Under the pieces are notes generated by a model, which was not told the DNA's origin, did not search any database, and saw only the letters and a program-made list of their open reading frames with translations. A stretch of 53,599 nucleotides of DNA from Bdellovibrionales bacterium (GTDB taxonomy: Bacteria > Bdellovibrionota > UBA1018 > CAIMNF01), in NCBI GenBank assembly GCA_018969905.1, contig JAGWXK010000004.1:1-53599 (forward strand), given 5' to 3'. The translations under genes were made by a program, and so were the position numbers. Every line of letters starts with the position of its first letter. Position 1 is the stretch's first letter. This document shows positions 15,739-25,296 of this stretch, piece after piece.

Positions 15739-16676
15739 GAAAGAATCCTCACTTCCTCATGGAGTTCGATTCCAAGTTCTGAGAGAGCGCGGCTCTTGAT
15801 CAGATCAATGAGCGCGCGCACATCCGAAGATGTCGCGCCTCCGAGATTCACGATGAAGTTCGGATGTTTTTCCGAGACTTGTGCGTTTCCGATTTGATGA
15901 CCGCGAAGCCCAAGCTTCTCCACCACTTCCCACGCCCGGAGCCCGTGGGCCTTCGGGTTCATGAACACACTCCCGCAGGAGGGATACTCCACAGGCTGGC
16001 TTGCCTTTCTTCGCTGATAGAGCTCATCGATTTTTGATTTCACTCGCGCTGGCTCTTCAGGCTCATAACGGATCTCAATGTGGGTCAAAAGATCATGAGG
16101 CTGCAAAAAATGATTTCGTCGATACGAAAAGTCACCCACTTCGTGAACCCTGGAGTGAACCTGCAACGAATCCGAGTCTTCGGTCAAATTCACCCACTCG
16201 GATCGCAAAATCACATCACTCATTTCTCCCTCATGGGTGCCGGCATTCATGGCAACCATGCCCCCAACAGACCCAGGGATCCCGGTAAAGCGATGAAGGC
16301 CGCCGTATCCTTTTTCGGCGGCTACTTTCAACAACACATTTGCTCCCACCGAAGCTCCGACCCGAAGCCGTCCCTCTTCGATCTCTTCGACCTCGGTGAA
16401 GAGGTGCTTCATCCGAATCATGAGGCCCTGAAACCCATGATCCGGGAACAAGAGGTTCGACCCCCAGCCCATGACAAAAAATGGAACCGGATTGCGTCGC
16501 AATAGCCCATGAATGAGTTCCAGATCAGAAAACGCACGAGGGGTAATCATCACGGAGGCCTGCCCCCCGATCCGATAATAGACCACCCTCGACAGAGGCG
16601 GGTCAAACTCCACTTCTCCGCGGAACTGCCCCTGAGTTCCCCTTAGATCCGCAAGAAAATCCGAAATCAAGGCCAT
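15735..16676 (-). CDS. murB: UDP-N-acetylenolpyruvoylglucosamine reductase
   Basis: The protein has 313 residues from ATG 16676; the ORF-track start 22 codons earlier reads into ccsA and is basic low-complexity. MurB reduces UDP-GlcNAc-enolpyruvate to UDP-MurNAc with NADPH and FAD in the cytoplasm. Seen are YRIGGQA, the FAD-binding GWGSNLL, GIPGSVGGMVAMNAGTHEGE, YRRNHF, the catalytic Ser in YPSCGSVFMNP, and a late Glu in HEEV. Short length and YPSCGSVF place it with the type II enzymes. It follows ccsA by 10 bp. Confidence 0.95.
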   Translation of the reverse strand: MALISDFLADLRGTQGQFRGEVEFDPPLSRVVYYRIGGQASVMITPRAFSDLELIHGLLRRNPVPFFVMGWGSNLLFPDHGFQGLMIRMKHLFTEVEEIEEGRLRVGASVGANVLLKVAAEKGYGGLHRFTGIPGSVGGMVAMNAGTHEGEMSDVILRSEWVNLTEDSDSLQVHSRVHEVGDFSYRRNHFLQPHDLLTHIEIRYEPEEPARVKSKIDELYQRRKASQPVEYPSCGSVFMNPKAHGLRAWEVVEKLGLRGHQIGNAQVSEKHPNFIVNLGGATSSDVRALIDLIKSRALSELGIELHEEVRILS

Positions 16677-16686
16677 TGCGTGCGCC

Positions 16687-18396
16687 TTACCCCGCCTGCC
16701 CCGCTGGCGTCGATTTCTTCCACTTTTGATGATGATAGGCAACCCACAAACAAAAGGTGGTCTGAAGGAGCAAGAACCCGAACACGAAGGCCTGACCGCC
16801 CGTTGAAAATCCGTACGAATGAAGCCCTACTCCAAGCACAAAGTTCACGCCATACCAGGCCATGACCACGGTCGAAAAGCAGATCACGGTCCAAAGAGGA
16901 AAGGCGAACTTTCCGACCCATCCCGTGTAGCGACCGTGAAGAACCGCCATGTAAGAGAGAAGCGCAATCAAGGCCCAAACCTCTTTTGGATCCCATCCCC
17001 AAAACCGGCCCCAGGAATAATCCGCCCATACCCCGCCCAAGATCGTCCCTGCGGCAAGAAGCACCGTTCCGAACATCAGAGCCCGATAGGCGAGCTGATT
17101 GAGCAGCGCAATTCTTTCTGAGATCGTGCGCGTCTCGCCTTTTTTGGAAATCTCATAGAACCAATAAAGCGCAACGTTTGCGATTCCCATCGCAAGCATG
17201 AAGGCCCCGTAGCTAAGTGTGATCGTCAGAACATGAATCGTAAGCCAGTAATTGCTTCGAAGCACAGGCACAAGGGGCCTAATGGTCGGGTCCATCACCA
17301 TAGGCGCCGCATCTGCCGCGAAGAGCGAAAGACCTGCAAGGAAGGTCGCTGTGGTCATGAGCACGTTCTGCCGATTTTTCAAAAACAGGAGCATTGCAAA
17401 CACCATCACACCAAGAGACACCCAGATGATGGATTCATACATGTTGGTCACCGGAGGACGACCGGCGACATAACAACGAAGAGCAAAGCCCAAGGCATGC
17501 ATGGCGACTGCGCAAATGGTCAAAAACTTGGAGAGGATCCGGGGAAACACATGAGCTCCGGCAAAGAGCCAAAAAATTCCCGCAATCAAATAGAAAATCA
17601 TCGCCTGAAGGAAGGGGCGAAGTCGGTTGTAGAAAGTTTCGGCAAGGATCTTGTTCTTGTGCTGATCATAATCTTTCACTGCGCTCTCGATTGACTGCCT
17701 TGCGCTTGCAAGACTTGAATTCAAGGCATCGGTTTTCTTGTCCAGGTAGTTCTTGAGCACATCAAAGATCGCCTGTGACTGGGGCGAGGACTCCATCATT
17801 CCATCCGCTACCGTCTTCCATCTCTCGTTTCCGGATGCATCCTGCGCCGGGGTCACTGCCCACATCCTTCCTGTCACAATCGCCTGAAAGCGCGACACCC
17901 GATCCACCACCCTTTTCAGTTCCTCGGATCTTGGATCAGCCTTTCCTGTGACGGCATTCACACCGGTATCGGTCACCTGCTCTCCTGCCGTTCCGTTGGA
18001 CAACACACTGTCCGAGTACTGCAGGAACGCGTTGTTTGAGAGCAACTCTGAGGGTGCGAAATACTTCCTCGATGCATCGAGTAACAGTTGCTGGTTCACC
18101 TCCGGAACCGAAATGCGGATCATCCTCACTTCCGACCACTCCTTCGGATTCACCATCATCGAAATCATCATTTCGCTTGGATCAAAATCACCGAAACTCC
18201 GGGACCCGGTGATTGCGAGAAGGTTTTCACGGGCAAATTCATCAAAGGGTTTAAGCCGACCCCCACTTTGAGTTGGGGTCAGCCTCAAGTCGTTGAGTCG
18301 AATCCCGGGCAGCGGTTTTGGTGTCTCGGCCCTGGCCATATCGGGGGCACCCACTGAAAAAAAGATGTATGACAGAATCAACACTCGTCTAAACAC
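16687..18396 (-). CDS. ccsA: Cytochrome c biogenesis protein CcsA (System II), with long N-terminal extension
   Basis: A 569-residue protein. A signal-like segment and an exported domain (about 25-240) precede the CcsA core with about eight transmembrane helices. The haem-handling tryptophan-rich signature WGRFWGWDPKEVWALI is intact, with flanking His residues (LTIHVLTI, VGLHSYGFS). CcsA and ResB together deliver haem to apocytochromes c outside the membrane. The first codons overlap the 3' end of resB by 8 bp. The N-terminal periplasmic domain is larger than in chloroplast-type CcsA. Confidence 0.92.
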   Translation of the reverse strand: MFRRVLILSYIFFSVGAPDMARAETPKPLPGIRLNDLRLTPTQSGGRLKPFDEFARENLLAITGSRSFGDFDPSEMMISMMVNPKEWSEVRMIRISVPEVNQQLLLDASRKYFAPSELLSNNAFLQYSDSVLSNGTAGEQVTDTGVNAVTGKADPRSEELKRVVDRVSRFQAIVTGRMWAVTPAQDASGNERWKTVADGMMESSPQSQAIFDVLKNYLDKKTDALNSSLASARQSIESAVKDYDQHKNKILAETFYNRLRPFLQAMIFYLIAGIFWLFAGAHVFPRILSKFLTICAVAMHALGFALRCYVAGRPPVTNMYESIIWVSLGVMVFAMLLFLKNRQNVLMTTATFLAGLSLFAADAAPMVMDPTIRPLVPVLRSNYWLTIHVLTITLSYGAFMLAMGIANVALYWFYEISKKGETRTISERIALLNQLAYRALMFGTVLLAAGTILGGVWADYSWGRFWGWDPKEVWALIALLSYMAVLHGRYTGWVGKFAFPLWTVICFSTVVMAWYGVNFVLGVGLHSYGFSTGGQAFVFGFLLLQTTFCLWVAYHHQKWKKSTPAGQAG

Positions 18397-19867
18397 GAAC
18401 GGTCTCCTTTTTCTTTTTTTGAATCACCTTCGCAAGATACAGAAGGATTGCCCCAAGAATCAGCAGGATCGAGCCCGAATACTTCAGAAAGCGTCCCGGG
18501 TCATGGTTCACGGAAAGAATGGTCACGGTGGGACGTGGTTGATCGGGAATGTAGCTGGCCTGATAGAAGGTATAGCCTTCCATCGGAAGGGGCTCATTCA
18601 TGGTGATGTGATGGACGGGGATCGAATTGAGTTCCACCTCACTCTTTTTGAGGTCCTGTACAACCTGAACAAAGGATGAATAACTCGCAGGCTCCATGGT
18701 TCCCGGATTGTGGGTCATCTCAAAGCGCTTCAAACGAATGCCGTAAGGAAGGATCACCCTTTTTGGAAAATATCCAATCGAAATCGGCATTCCAAGGGCG
18801 TCCCTGAAGTCAGCTCGATCCCCAAGCCCCAGCCAGAGCTTCGAATCGGGATTTTGAAGAAGTGAAATCTGGAGCGCGGGCTCCGGTTGGGCCGTGCCCA
18901 TACCGACAGGCTTTACCTTCCGTGGAATATAATCCGTCTGATTCACAGCCGATGCCAGGAAAGCCTTCAGTTCAATCTTGATTGGCATTCTCCAGCCCGG
19001 ATCGATGATCAGCGGCTCATCTTTTTGCTCAAGGCGCGCCAAATCAACCGCGCCCCTCATTTTTTCGCCACGGACCGAGGTTGACTCAAATCGAAGGCCC
19101 CCTGCATCAGAAACCACAAAATCAAGGCGAGCCTCCGGACCGTTTTCAACAGGAGCCTCCAGATCCTTTTGGGTCTCCTTTCGAATCAAGAAACGCGCGG
19201 GTCCGAGTTTTTGGGATGCCCACGGCGCTGCACCTGACCAGAGCCAGAACTCCGGAGCACCGCCCATGGGCGCACCAATAATCTTGATCTTCACCGCAGG
19301 AGCCGAGCGAGCTGGATCATTGGAGGGCAGAAATCGGATTCGGGGTTCGGCATCAGAAATGTATTTTTCCACCCTGATCTTGAGGTCGGGAAATTCCCTT
19401 GGCTTGAAATTCCGGGCAACGGAGTCCGGAACCCATGGGAAATCCGCAGTTTTTGATGTTTCCCCGTCCCGCATCATCAGCACGAACTGATCAAGCTCCA
19501 CCGTGGAATTCACCTCACCCTCTCCGATCCGAATCACACCATCCACCCCATTTACATAGGTGAGCCATGAACCGCTTAGAATCATCAAAATTCCGGCATG
19601 AGCAAGGAGAAAGGGGGTGTGCTTTTTCTTCCAGGGAAGGCGACTCAAAGCCACGGCCAGGATATTCAACCCAAGCAAACTCAGAAGGACATAAAACCAT
19701 CCCGCACGATAGACAAAATACTGTGCTGTGCGTGTATCGTGCTTGGACTCCAGAATCGTTGCGATTGCGAGGGTGACCGCAAGGGATGCAATGACAAGCA
19801 CTGCAAGCTTGAGCGAGATCAGGATTGACCAGATTTTTTCCAGAATCCCTTCAATACGCGAATTCAT
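18389..19867 (-). CDS. resB: Cytochrome c biogenesis protein ResB/Ccs1
   Basis: The protein has 492 residues from ATG 19867 (a GTG one codon earlier is in the track). There are three N-terminal transmembrane helices (LAVLVIASLAVTLAIATIL, FYVLLSLLGLNILAVAL, FLLAHAGILMILSGSWLTY), a large periplasmic domain, and a C-terminal helix (YSGSILLILGAILLYLA) with Lys-rich cytoplasmic tail. The segment RNFKPREFPDLKIRVEKY is typical of ResB. It forms the haem-export/ligation complex with CcsA, encoded downstream with overlap. Confidence 0.92.
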   Translation of the reverse strand: MNSRIEGILEKIWSILISLKLAVLVIASLAVTLAIATILESKHDTRTAQYFVYRAGWFYVLLSLLGLNILAVALSRLPWKKKHTPFLLAHAGILMILSGSWLTYVNGVDGVIRIGEGEVNSTVELDQFVLMMRDGETSKTADFPWVPDSVARNFKPREFPDLKIRVEKYISDAEPRIRFLPSNDPARSAPAVKIKIIGAPMGGAPEFWLWSGAAPWASQKLGPARFLIRKETQKDLEAPVENGPEARLDFVVSDAGGLRFESTSVRGEKMRGAVDLARLEQKDEPLIIDPGWRMPIKIELKAFLASAVNQTDYIPRKVKPVGMGTAQPEPALQISLLQNPDSKLWLGLGDRADFRDALGMPISIGYFPKRVILPYGIRLKRFEMTHNPGTMEPASYSSFVQVVQDLKKSEVELNSIPVHHITMNEPLPMEGYTFYQASYIPDQPRPTVTILSVNHDPGRFLKYSGSILLILGAILLYLAKVIQKKKKETVRV

Positions 19868-19870
19868 CAC

Positions 19871-20359
19871 TTACCGGCTCTGAATGGGAGGAAGCATTGA
19901 TGCGATCTCTTTGGACAGATCCTGCGTCACTCCCCCGTGACGGACCACTGGTACCCCTGAAAGCTCCAATACCCGCTTTTGGGCCCAAGCTTCGCTTTCA
20001 AGATAATCCTTTGGCAGATTCGCATCCGTCGCTGAATCATAGATCCTGTCATACTTTGACTTGCGATAAAACCATCCAGACTTGCGACCCACTACAAACT
20101 TTCCAGTTCTTCGCATGGAAGGAGCAAACCATTTCGACTGCCTCGCTCCGGGCTCGGTAAAATCAATCACCAGATCAACCTTGGTAGGTGCAGCCACACC
20201 TACCGGATCTCCACTGACCGACACAAAGAAAACCACCGCTCCAGGATAGGCATGGGTGATCAGATTCCGAAGCCCACCTTGGTCAAACGCCATGGCCTTG
20301 GAGGAAATCACCACGAGAACCGTCTTAACCCCGGAAAAGGGGGCTTCCGCATGACTCAT
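19871..20359 (-). CDS. Conserved-looking protein of unknown function
   Basis: This 162-residue protein begins like a Rossmann-type alpha/beta fold (KTVLVVISSKAMAFDQGGLRNLITHAYPGAVVFFVSVSG) and ends with a helical tail. It has no signal peptide and no transmembrane helix. I do not recognise a family; the opening strand recalls GT9 glycosyltransferases but their C-terminal donor-binding half is missing. It lies 1 bp after the peroxiredoxin gene and 3 bp before resB, so it is clearly part of that run. Confidence 0.65.
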   Translation of the reverse strand: MSHAEAPFSGVKTVLVVISSKAMAFDQGGLRNLITHAYPGAVVFFVSVSGDPVGVAAPTKVDLVIDFTEPGARQSKWFAPSMRRTGKFVVGRKSGWFYRKSKYDRIYDSATDANLPKDYLESEAWAQKRVLELSGVPVVRHGGVTQDLSKEIASMLPPIQSR

Positions 20360-20360
20360 T

Positions 20361-21011
20361 TCAGATTGCTCCCAATTCCTTCAAATCCGAAAGGACTTGC
20401 TCCACGTGACCCGTGACAGAAACCTTCGGATACACTTTTGCGATTCTTCCCTCTGAATCGATCACAAAGGTAGAGCGCTCGATTCCCATGTACTTGCGTC
20501 CGTACATGCTCTTTTCCTTCCACACGCCATAGGACTCGCAAAGGGTACCCGCCTCATCCGACAAAAGGGTGAAGGGAAGCTGGTACTTGGTCTTGAACTT
20601 TTGATGGGATCCTACCGAGTCCTTGCTCGCGCCAAGCACTACCACGCCTTTCGCCGAAAGCTTCCCGAACGAATCTCTGAAATCACAGGACTCCTGGGTG
20701 CATCCGGGCGTGTCATCTTTTGGATAAAAATAAAGGACCACGGTTTTCCCAAGGAAAGCCTCAAGACTCACCCACTCCCCTGTTTCCGTCTGAACCTTGA
20801 ACGCAGGCGCTGGATCGCCGCTTTTCAACAAAGATTCCACGACCGTTGCAGCCTTGGTCACCTTGCCGGATTTCGCAGGCTTTGCGGTTTTTTTGGTCGA
20901 AGCAATTTTTTTTACGGGATTCTTCGAGGCTTTCTTCGCAGGCTTCTTTGTCACCTTTTTTTTGGATACTTTTTTCCTAGCAATTTTTTTCGCAACTTTT
21001 TTCTTTGCCAT
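20361..21011 (-). CDS. bcp: Bcp/PrxQ peroxiredoxin with histone-H1-like Lys-rich N-terminal tail
   Basis: This protein has 216 residues. Residues 1-55 are a Lys/Ala/Thr-rich tail (KKVAKKIARKKVSKKKVTKK) like that of histone H1 C-terminal domains. Residues 60-216 are a complete BCP-type peroxiredoxin: YPKDDTPGCTQESCDFRD with peroxidatic Cys104 and resolving Cys109 five residues later, then a conserved Arg in GIERSTFVID. The enzyme reduces peroxides with thioredoxin. The basic tail should bind DNA or another polyanion, so the peroxidase may be kept at the nucleoid; that is inference. The tail is in frame with the only plausible ATG. Confidence 0.92.
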   Translation of the reverse strand: MAKKKVAKKIARKKVSKKKVTKKPAKKASKNPVKKIASTKKTAKPAKSGKVTKAATVVESLLKSGDPAPAFKVQTETGEWVSLEAFLGKTVVLYFYPKDDTPGCTQESCDFRDSFGKLSAKGVVVLGASKDSVGSHQKFKTKYQLPFTLLSDEAGTLCESYGVWKEKSMYGRKYMGIERSTFVIDSEGRIAKVYPKVSVTGHVEQVLSDLKELGAI

Positions 21012-21030
21012 GGTGCACTCCTCTCAAAGC

Positions 21031-21528
21031 TCAAGTGGTCGAAGTGGACTCAGGGGTCGCGACCACCGGAGCCGCTTCCGCCGATTCAGGGGCCGCCTCG
21101 CTTGCAGACTTGGTTGAACTCGTCTTCCTCGTCTTTTTCGCGGGGCTTGCCTTTGGCTTGCGTGCAAGACCGACCTTCTCCCCCACTTTTTTCTGGATGA
21201 ACTCGGCCGCTTCAAGCGCGTTCACGGTCTTTAGGATCTTCTCAAGCTCCTTGCGCTGGGACTCGACAAACTTGCTGAATTTTGCAAGCTCGACCGGGAT
21301 CGCATGTTGGAGCTTTTTGATCTCGTTTGCTTCCTTGGAGAGAATGGTCTTCACCTTTTTCACGTCCGTTTCCTTGATCAGACGCTGGATCTCCTGCTTT
21401 GAGGTTTCTGCATACTTCTTCGCCTCTTTCAGGGTTTCCTTGCTCATGAGTCCTTGCAGTTGTTTCTGCTTGGTTTTCAGTTGCCCCACCACTTCCTTGA
21501 ACTTGTTCAAATCGATCTTCTTGCTCAT
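21031..21528 (-). CDS. Coiled-coil protein with Lys/Ser/Ala-rich C-terminal tail
   Basis: This 165-residue protein is mostly charged helix: long heptad-like stretches (LKTKQKQLQGLMSKETLKEAKKYAETS, ELEKILKTVNALEAAEF) are followed by a disordered tail with ARKPKASPAKKTRK and then acidic Ser/Ala/Glu repeats. It resembles phasin-like or nucleoid-associated helical proteins, but I cannot assign a family. It is encoded between ndk and the tailed peroxiredoxin, and both neighbouring tails are basic. Confidence 0.7.
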   Translation of the reverse strand: MSKKIDLNKFKEVVGQLKTKQKQLQGLMSKETLKEAKKYAETSKQEIQRLIKETDVKKVKTILSKEANEIKKLQHAIPVELAKFSKFVESQRKELEKILKTVNALEAAEFIQKKVGEKVGLARKPKASPAKKTRKTSSTKSASEAAPESAEAAPVVATPESTSTT

Positions 21529-21568
21529 GAAATCTCTCCCGCCTGAATCAGGCCCTACGATTGGTTTG

Positions 21569-21609
21569 GGCCACCGATCCCGGGAGGAGACCTCCCTTGA
21601 CCGGTGGCC
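21569..21609 (-). terminator. Nested hairpin between ndk and the coiled-coil gene
   Basis: GGCCACCG (21569-21576) pairs with CGGTGGCC (21602-21609), and inside it GGGAGG pairs with CCTCCC. The nested stem lies 8 bases past the ndk stop. No T-run follows on either strand. It may slow or partly end transcription, or protect the 3' end of the mdh-suc-ndk message. Confidence 0.5.
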
Positions 21610-21616
21610 TTCGACA

Positions 21617-22045
21617 TTAAAATCTGCTGATCACTTCGTTCTTTTCAAAGAAATACGAAATCTCGCGATCCGCGCTCGTAGTGCTGTCAGACCCGTGAAC
21701 CGCATTGGCTTCAATGCTGTCTGCGAAGTCCTTGCGGATGGTGCCAGGAGCCGCTTTCGCAGGATCGGTCGCACCCATGATTTCGCGGTTCATGGCGACT
21801 GCGTTTTCGCCTTCCAGAACCATGAGAAGCACCGGACCACTTGTCATGAAGTTCACAAGACTTCCAAAAAAGGGACGCTCTTTGTGTTCAATATAGAAGC
21901 CTTCTGCTTTTTCCTTGGAGAGACGGGTGAATTTTGCCGCAGCAACGCGAAGTCCGCGGGATTCGAAGCGATCCATGATCTTTCCGATGCTGTTCTTCGC
22001 CACTGCGTTTGGTTTTACGATACTGAATGTCTTTTCGATTGCCAT
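21617..22045 (-). CDS. ndk: Nucleoside diphosphate kinase
   Basis: This protein has 142 residues from ATG 22045, with AAAGGAG upstream; the ORF-track extension of 75 codons lies inside sucD and is not real. [15 protein letters not shown] is the canonical start, [16 protein letters not shown] is conserved, and the catalytic His sits in NAVHGSDS. It moves the terminal phosphate between NTPs and NDPs. It follows sucD by 11 bp; this places the enzyme next to succinyl-CoA synthetase, with which NDK is known to work in converting ATP and GTP. Confidence 0.97.
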   Translation of the reverse strand: MAIEKTFSIVKPNAVAKNSIGKIMDRFESRGLRVAAAKFTRLSKEKAEGFYIEHKERPFFGSLVNFMTSGPVLLMVLEGENAVAMNREIMGATDPAKAAPGTIRKDFADSIEANAVHGSDSTTSADREISYFFEKNEVISRF

Positions 22046-22056
22046 ATACTGCTCCT

Positions 22057-22944
22057 TTAGCGCTTCAGCGCCTCTTTCATCGTTACGCCTAGGGTTGCAG
22101 GGGACCGGGAAATCCGGACTCCTGCCTTTTCCAAGGCTTTGAATTTTTCCTCCGCCGTACCTTTTCCACCCGAGATGATCGCACCTGCGTGCCCCATGCG
22201 CTTGCCCGGAGGTGCAGATGCCCCCCCGATAAAGCCGGCCACAGGCTTTTTCATGTTCTTTTTGATCCACTCGGCTGCCTCTTCCTCTGCAGTTCCGCCG
22301 ATCTCTCCGATCATGATCACGCCTTCGGTCTCAGGATCATTGTTGAATGCTTCCAGTACATCGATGAAGTTTGTTCCGTTCACGGGATCGCCACCGATTC
22401 CAACACAGGTGCTTTGACCGATGCCGAGTTTTGTCAGCTGATGAACGGCTTCGTAGGTAAGCGTTCCGGAGCGGGAAACCACTCCGATTTTTCCTGGCAA
22501 ATGAATGTGGCCTGGCATGATCCCGATCTTGCATGCGCCTGGGGTGATGATTCCTGGACAGTTTGGACCGATGAGTCGCGAGCCCTTTTCTTTGACGTAG
22601 CGCTTGGTTGCGATCATGTCAGTGATGGGGATCCCTTCGGTGATGCAAATGATGAGGGGAATTCCGGCATCGGCAGCTTCGCAGATGGAATCCGCAGCAA
22701 AGGGAGGCGGAACAAAGATCATGGTGGCATTCGCTCCGGTCGCCTTCACCGCTTCGGCTACCGTGTTGAATACAGGAAAGCCATCGACGGTTTGACCGCC
22801 CTTGCCGGGCGTCACCCCTCCGACCACCTTTGCTCCACCCACTTTTTCGCCGTATTCATTGCAGCCTTTCGCATGAAAAAGGCCTTGAGACCCTGTGATC
22901 CCTTGTACAATCAACTTTGTATTTTTGTTTACCCAAATTGCCAT
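22057..22944 (-). CDS. sucD: Succinyl-CoA synthetase alpha subunit
   Basis: This 295-residue protein is the ADP/GDP-forming succinate-CoA ligase alpha chain. The CoA-binding start is [17 protein letters not shown], followed by [21 protein letters not shown], and the phospho-His loop [10 protein letters not shown] (His near residue 245). It forms the active enzyme with SucC, encoded 12 bp upstream, in the TCA cycle step that makes ATP or GTP. Confidence 0.97.
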   Translation of the reverse strand: MAIWVNKNTKLIVQGITGSQGLFHAKGCNEYGEKVGGAKVVGGVTPGKGGQTVDGFPVFNTVAEAVKATGANATMIFVPPPFAADSICEAADAGIPLIICITEGIPITDMIATKRYVKEKGSRLIGPNCPGIITPGACKIGIMPGHIHLPGKIGVVSRSGTLTYEAVHQLTKLGIGQSTCVGIGGDPVNGTNFIDVLEAFNNDPETEGVIMIGEIGGTAEEEAAEWIKKNMKKPVAGFIGGASAPPGKRMGHAGAIISGGKGTAEEKFKALEKAGVRISRSPATLGVTMKEALKR

Positions 22945-22956
22945 GGTTCACCTTCC

Positions 22957-24168
22957 TTAGCGCGCTGCCGCGACCACTTTTTTTGCTGCATCCTCAAGAT
23001 CATCGGCCGGAGTGATCTTCAGACCACTCTCACTCAGAATCTTCTTTCCAAGCTCGACATTCGTGCCTTCGAGGCGAACCACAAGTGGCACCTTCAGCTG
23101 AAGTTCCTTTGCGGCCGCAATCACGCCTTCCGCGATGACGTCACACTTCATGATCCCGCCGAAAATGTTCACCAGGATCGCCTTCACCTTCGGATCCTTC
23201 AAAATGATCTTGAATGCCTGGGTAACCTTTTCCTTCGATGCGCCACCACCGACGTCAAGGAAGTTCGCAGGAGTTCCGCCATGAAGCTTGATGATGTCGA
23301 GAGTGGCCATCGCAAGCCCCGCTCCATTCACCAAACATCCGATGTTTCCATCGAGCGCAATGTAAGCGAGTTCGTATTTCGAAGCCTCCACGTCTTGTGC
23401 GTTCTCTTCGAGCGTATCGCGCATCTCCATCACATCTGGATGCCTGAAGAGTGCGTTGTCGTCGAAATTGAGTTTTGCATCGAGAGCAAGAATCTTGTTG
23501 TCGCCGGTTACCACCATTGGGTTGATCTCGACCTGCGAGCAGTCCATTTTAATAAAACACTCGTATACACCCTTGAAGAAGTTCACCGCGTCCTTGTGAA
23601 GTTCTGCGGGAAGTCCGAGCGCATTGGCCAGAGTGCGGCCATGATAAGCCATAAAGCCCGTGCCTGGATTGATCACCACCCTGAAAATCTTCTCAGGATG
23701 AGTCTCTGCCACTTCTTCGATTTCCATTCCACCTTCTGTGGACGCCATCATCACTACCTGGGAAAGCGCTCGATCGAGCACCACTCCAAGATAGTATTCT
23801 TTCTTGATGTCGGATCCACCTTCGATCCAGAGCTTGTGGACTTTCTTGCCTTCCGCTCCGGTTTGCGGAGTCACAAGAACCTTGCCCATGATGTTGTTCG
23901 CAGCCGTTGGCACATCCGCCATGTTCTTGCAAACCTTAACGCCGCCCGCTTTTCCGCGGCCACCCGCATGGATCTGAGCTTTCACCACAAATACGGCAGG
24001 GTTCACTTCTTTTTTGAGTTTTTCCGCAGCCTGGGTCGCCTCGAGCGCCACCTGATCGGCACTTTTGAATGTGATCCCGTCGCGGGAGCCTTCAATCAGC
24101 ACTCCCTCGGAAACCGGCACCTTGAAGCGCTTGAGTAAACTTTTTGCCTGATATTCATGAATGTTCAT
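22957..24168 (-). CDS. sucC: Succinyl-CoA synthetase beta subunit
   Basis: This 403-residue protein has the ATP-grasp fold of Suc[16 protein letters not shown] is the standard start, [15 protein letters not shown] the Gly-rich nucleotide loop, VEINPMVV and [10 protein letters not shown] the metal-binding region, and GGGASKEKV with [17 protein letters not shown] the power-helix and CoA-contact regions. Its ATG overlaps the mdh stop (TAATG), so mdh-sucC-sucD-ndk is one transcript. Confidence 0.97.
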   Translation of the reverse strand: MNIHEYQAKSLLKRFKVPVSEGVLIEGSRDGITFKSADQVALEATQAAEKLKKEVNPAVFVVKAQIHAGGRGKAGGVKVCKNMADVPTAANNIMGKVLVTPQTGAEGKKVHKLWIEGGSDIKKEYYLGVVLDRALSQVVMMASTEGGMEIEEVAETHPEKIFRVVINPGTGFMAYHGRTLANALGLPAELHKDAVNFFKGVYECFIKMDCSQVEINPMVVTGDNKILALDAKLNFDDNALFRHPDVMEMRDTLEENAQDVEASKYELAYIALDGNIGCLVNGAGLAMATLDIIKLHGGTPANFLDVGGGASKEKVTQAFKIILKDPKVKAILVNIFGGIMKCDVIAEGVIAAAKELQLKVPLVVRLEGTNVELGKKILSESGLKITPADDLEDAAKKVVAAAR

Positions 24169-25115
24169 TAGCTAAGCCCCAATCGTTTCATGTCATCCAC
24201 AAGCCCTTTCACCGCCGCGGCTGATTTTCCGAACATGTCTTTTTCCTCGGCATTCATTTCAAGCGTTGGAACGCCTTCGAGTCCTTTTGCGCCGAGTTTC
24301 GCAAGAACACCCACAAACAATCCGGTCACACCGTACTCGCCCTTCAAGTTCACCGCACAAGGAAGAATCCGCTTTTTATCGCGAACAATCGCCTCCACCA
24401 TCTGAACCGCGGAAGCTGCAGGCGCGTAGTACGCAGAACCGGTTTTCAAAAGCTCCACGATCTCCGCTCCGCCTTTGCGGGTGCGATCCACAATCGCATC
24501 AATGCGCTCTTTCGGAAGCATCTGCGTGAGAGGCACGCCGCCCACTGAAACATAGCGTGGCATGGGAACCATCGTGTCTCCGTGACCGCCGAATACGAAT
24601 GCTTGAACGTCTTCCACGCTCACATTGCACTCCATGGCGATGAAGCTGCGGAAACGGGCGGAATCCAGAACTCCCGCCATCCCGAGTACCCGCTCGCGAG
24701 GAAAGCCGGTCGCATCCATCGCCACATGGCACATGGCATCGAGTGGGTTGGAAACCACAATCAAGACGCAGTTTGGAGAAAACTTTGCCACATTCTGAGC
24801 ACACTCTTTTACGATCTTTGCGTTGGTCGCAAGAAGATCATCGCGGCTCATGCCGGGCTTGCGAGGAAGCCCCGCGGTGATCACCACCACGTCGGAATCC
24901 TTGGTGAGCGCGTAATCAGATCCGCCAACCACATTGGAATCAAATCCTTCGACCGGAGAGGCTTCGAACAAATCAAGCGCCTTCCCTTTTGCTGCGTCTC
25001 CGTTGATGTCGATGAGCACGACATCTCCGAGTTCCTTGCTTGCTGCCCAGTGAGCACAAGTTGATCCTACAAATCCAGCACCAATGACGGAAATTTTTGG
25101 CCGGCGGTTTGCCAT
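24168..25115 (-). CDS. mdh: Malate dehydrogenase (LDH-like type)
   Basis: This protein has 315 residues. The NAD-binding start is [22 protein letters not shown] ends beta-2 in Asp, which selects NAD. The substrate loop [14 protein letters not shown] contains the Arg pair and Arg at the malate-specific position, and the catalytic His is in [10 protein letters not shown]. It belongs to the MDH group related to lactate dehydrogenases, which suits the oxidative TCA cycle. First gene of the run: AAAGGA lies 10 bases before ATG, and the 180 bp upstream likely hold its promoter, though no convincing boxes were found. Confidence 0.95.
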   Translation of the reverse strand: MANRRPKISVIGAGFVGSTCAHWAASKELGDVVLIDINGDAAKGKALDLFEASPVEGFDSNVVGGSDYALTKDSDVVVITAGLPRKPGMSRDDLLATNAKIVKECAQNVAKFSPNCVLIVVSNPLDAMCHVAMDATGFPRERVLGMAGVLDSARFRSFIAMECNVSVEDVQAFVFGGHGDTMVPMPRYVSVGGVPLTQMLPKERIDAIVDRTRKGGAEIVELLKTGSAYYAPAASAVQMVEAIVRDKKRILPCAVNLKGEYGVTGLFVGVLAKLGAKGLEGVPTLEMNAEEKDMFGKSAAAVKGLVDDMKRLGLS

Positions 25116-25296
25116 AAATTCTGATCCTTTCTCAAAGTTGAAGATGGAGAGAATCTACACGAAACGCCTTGATCAGATAAGGGATAAACGAAAAAAAGAT
25201 GATCCTAACGCGCAGCGCAACCCCTGACTCAGCGAAGCAGGTTTAGATTGAAGTGATGGAGCCACTTGAGACGCCACACCGAGAGCACCGCCCTTA

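Noticed and set aside
22046-22270. 75-codon N-terminal extension of ndk
   Set aside because: It lies wholly within sucD in another frame; the Ndk family starts at ATG 22045, which has its own ribosome site.
22189-24138. 649-residue plus-strand ORF opposite sucD and sucC
   Set aside because: It is a shadow frame: the minus-strand proteins in the same bases match known families end to end, and the plus-strand translation is rich in Cys, His and Trp with no domain.
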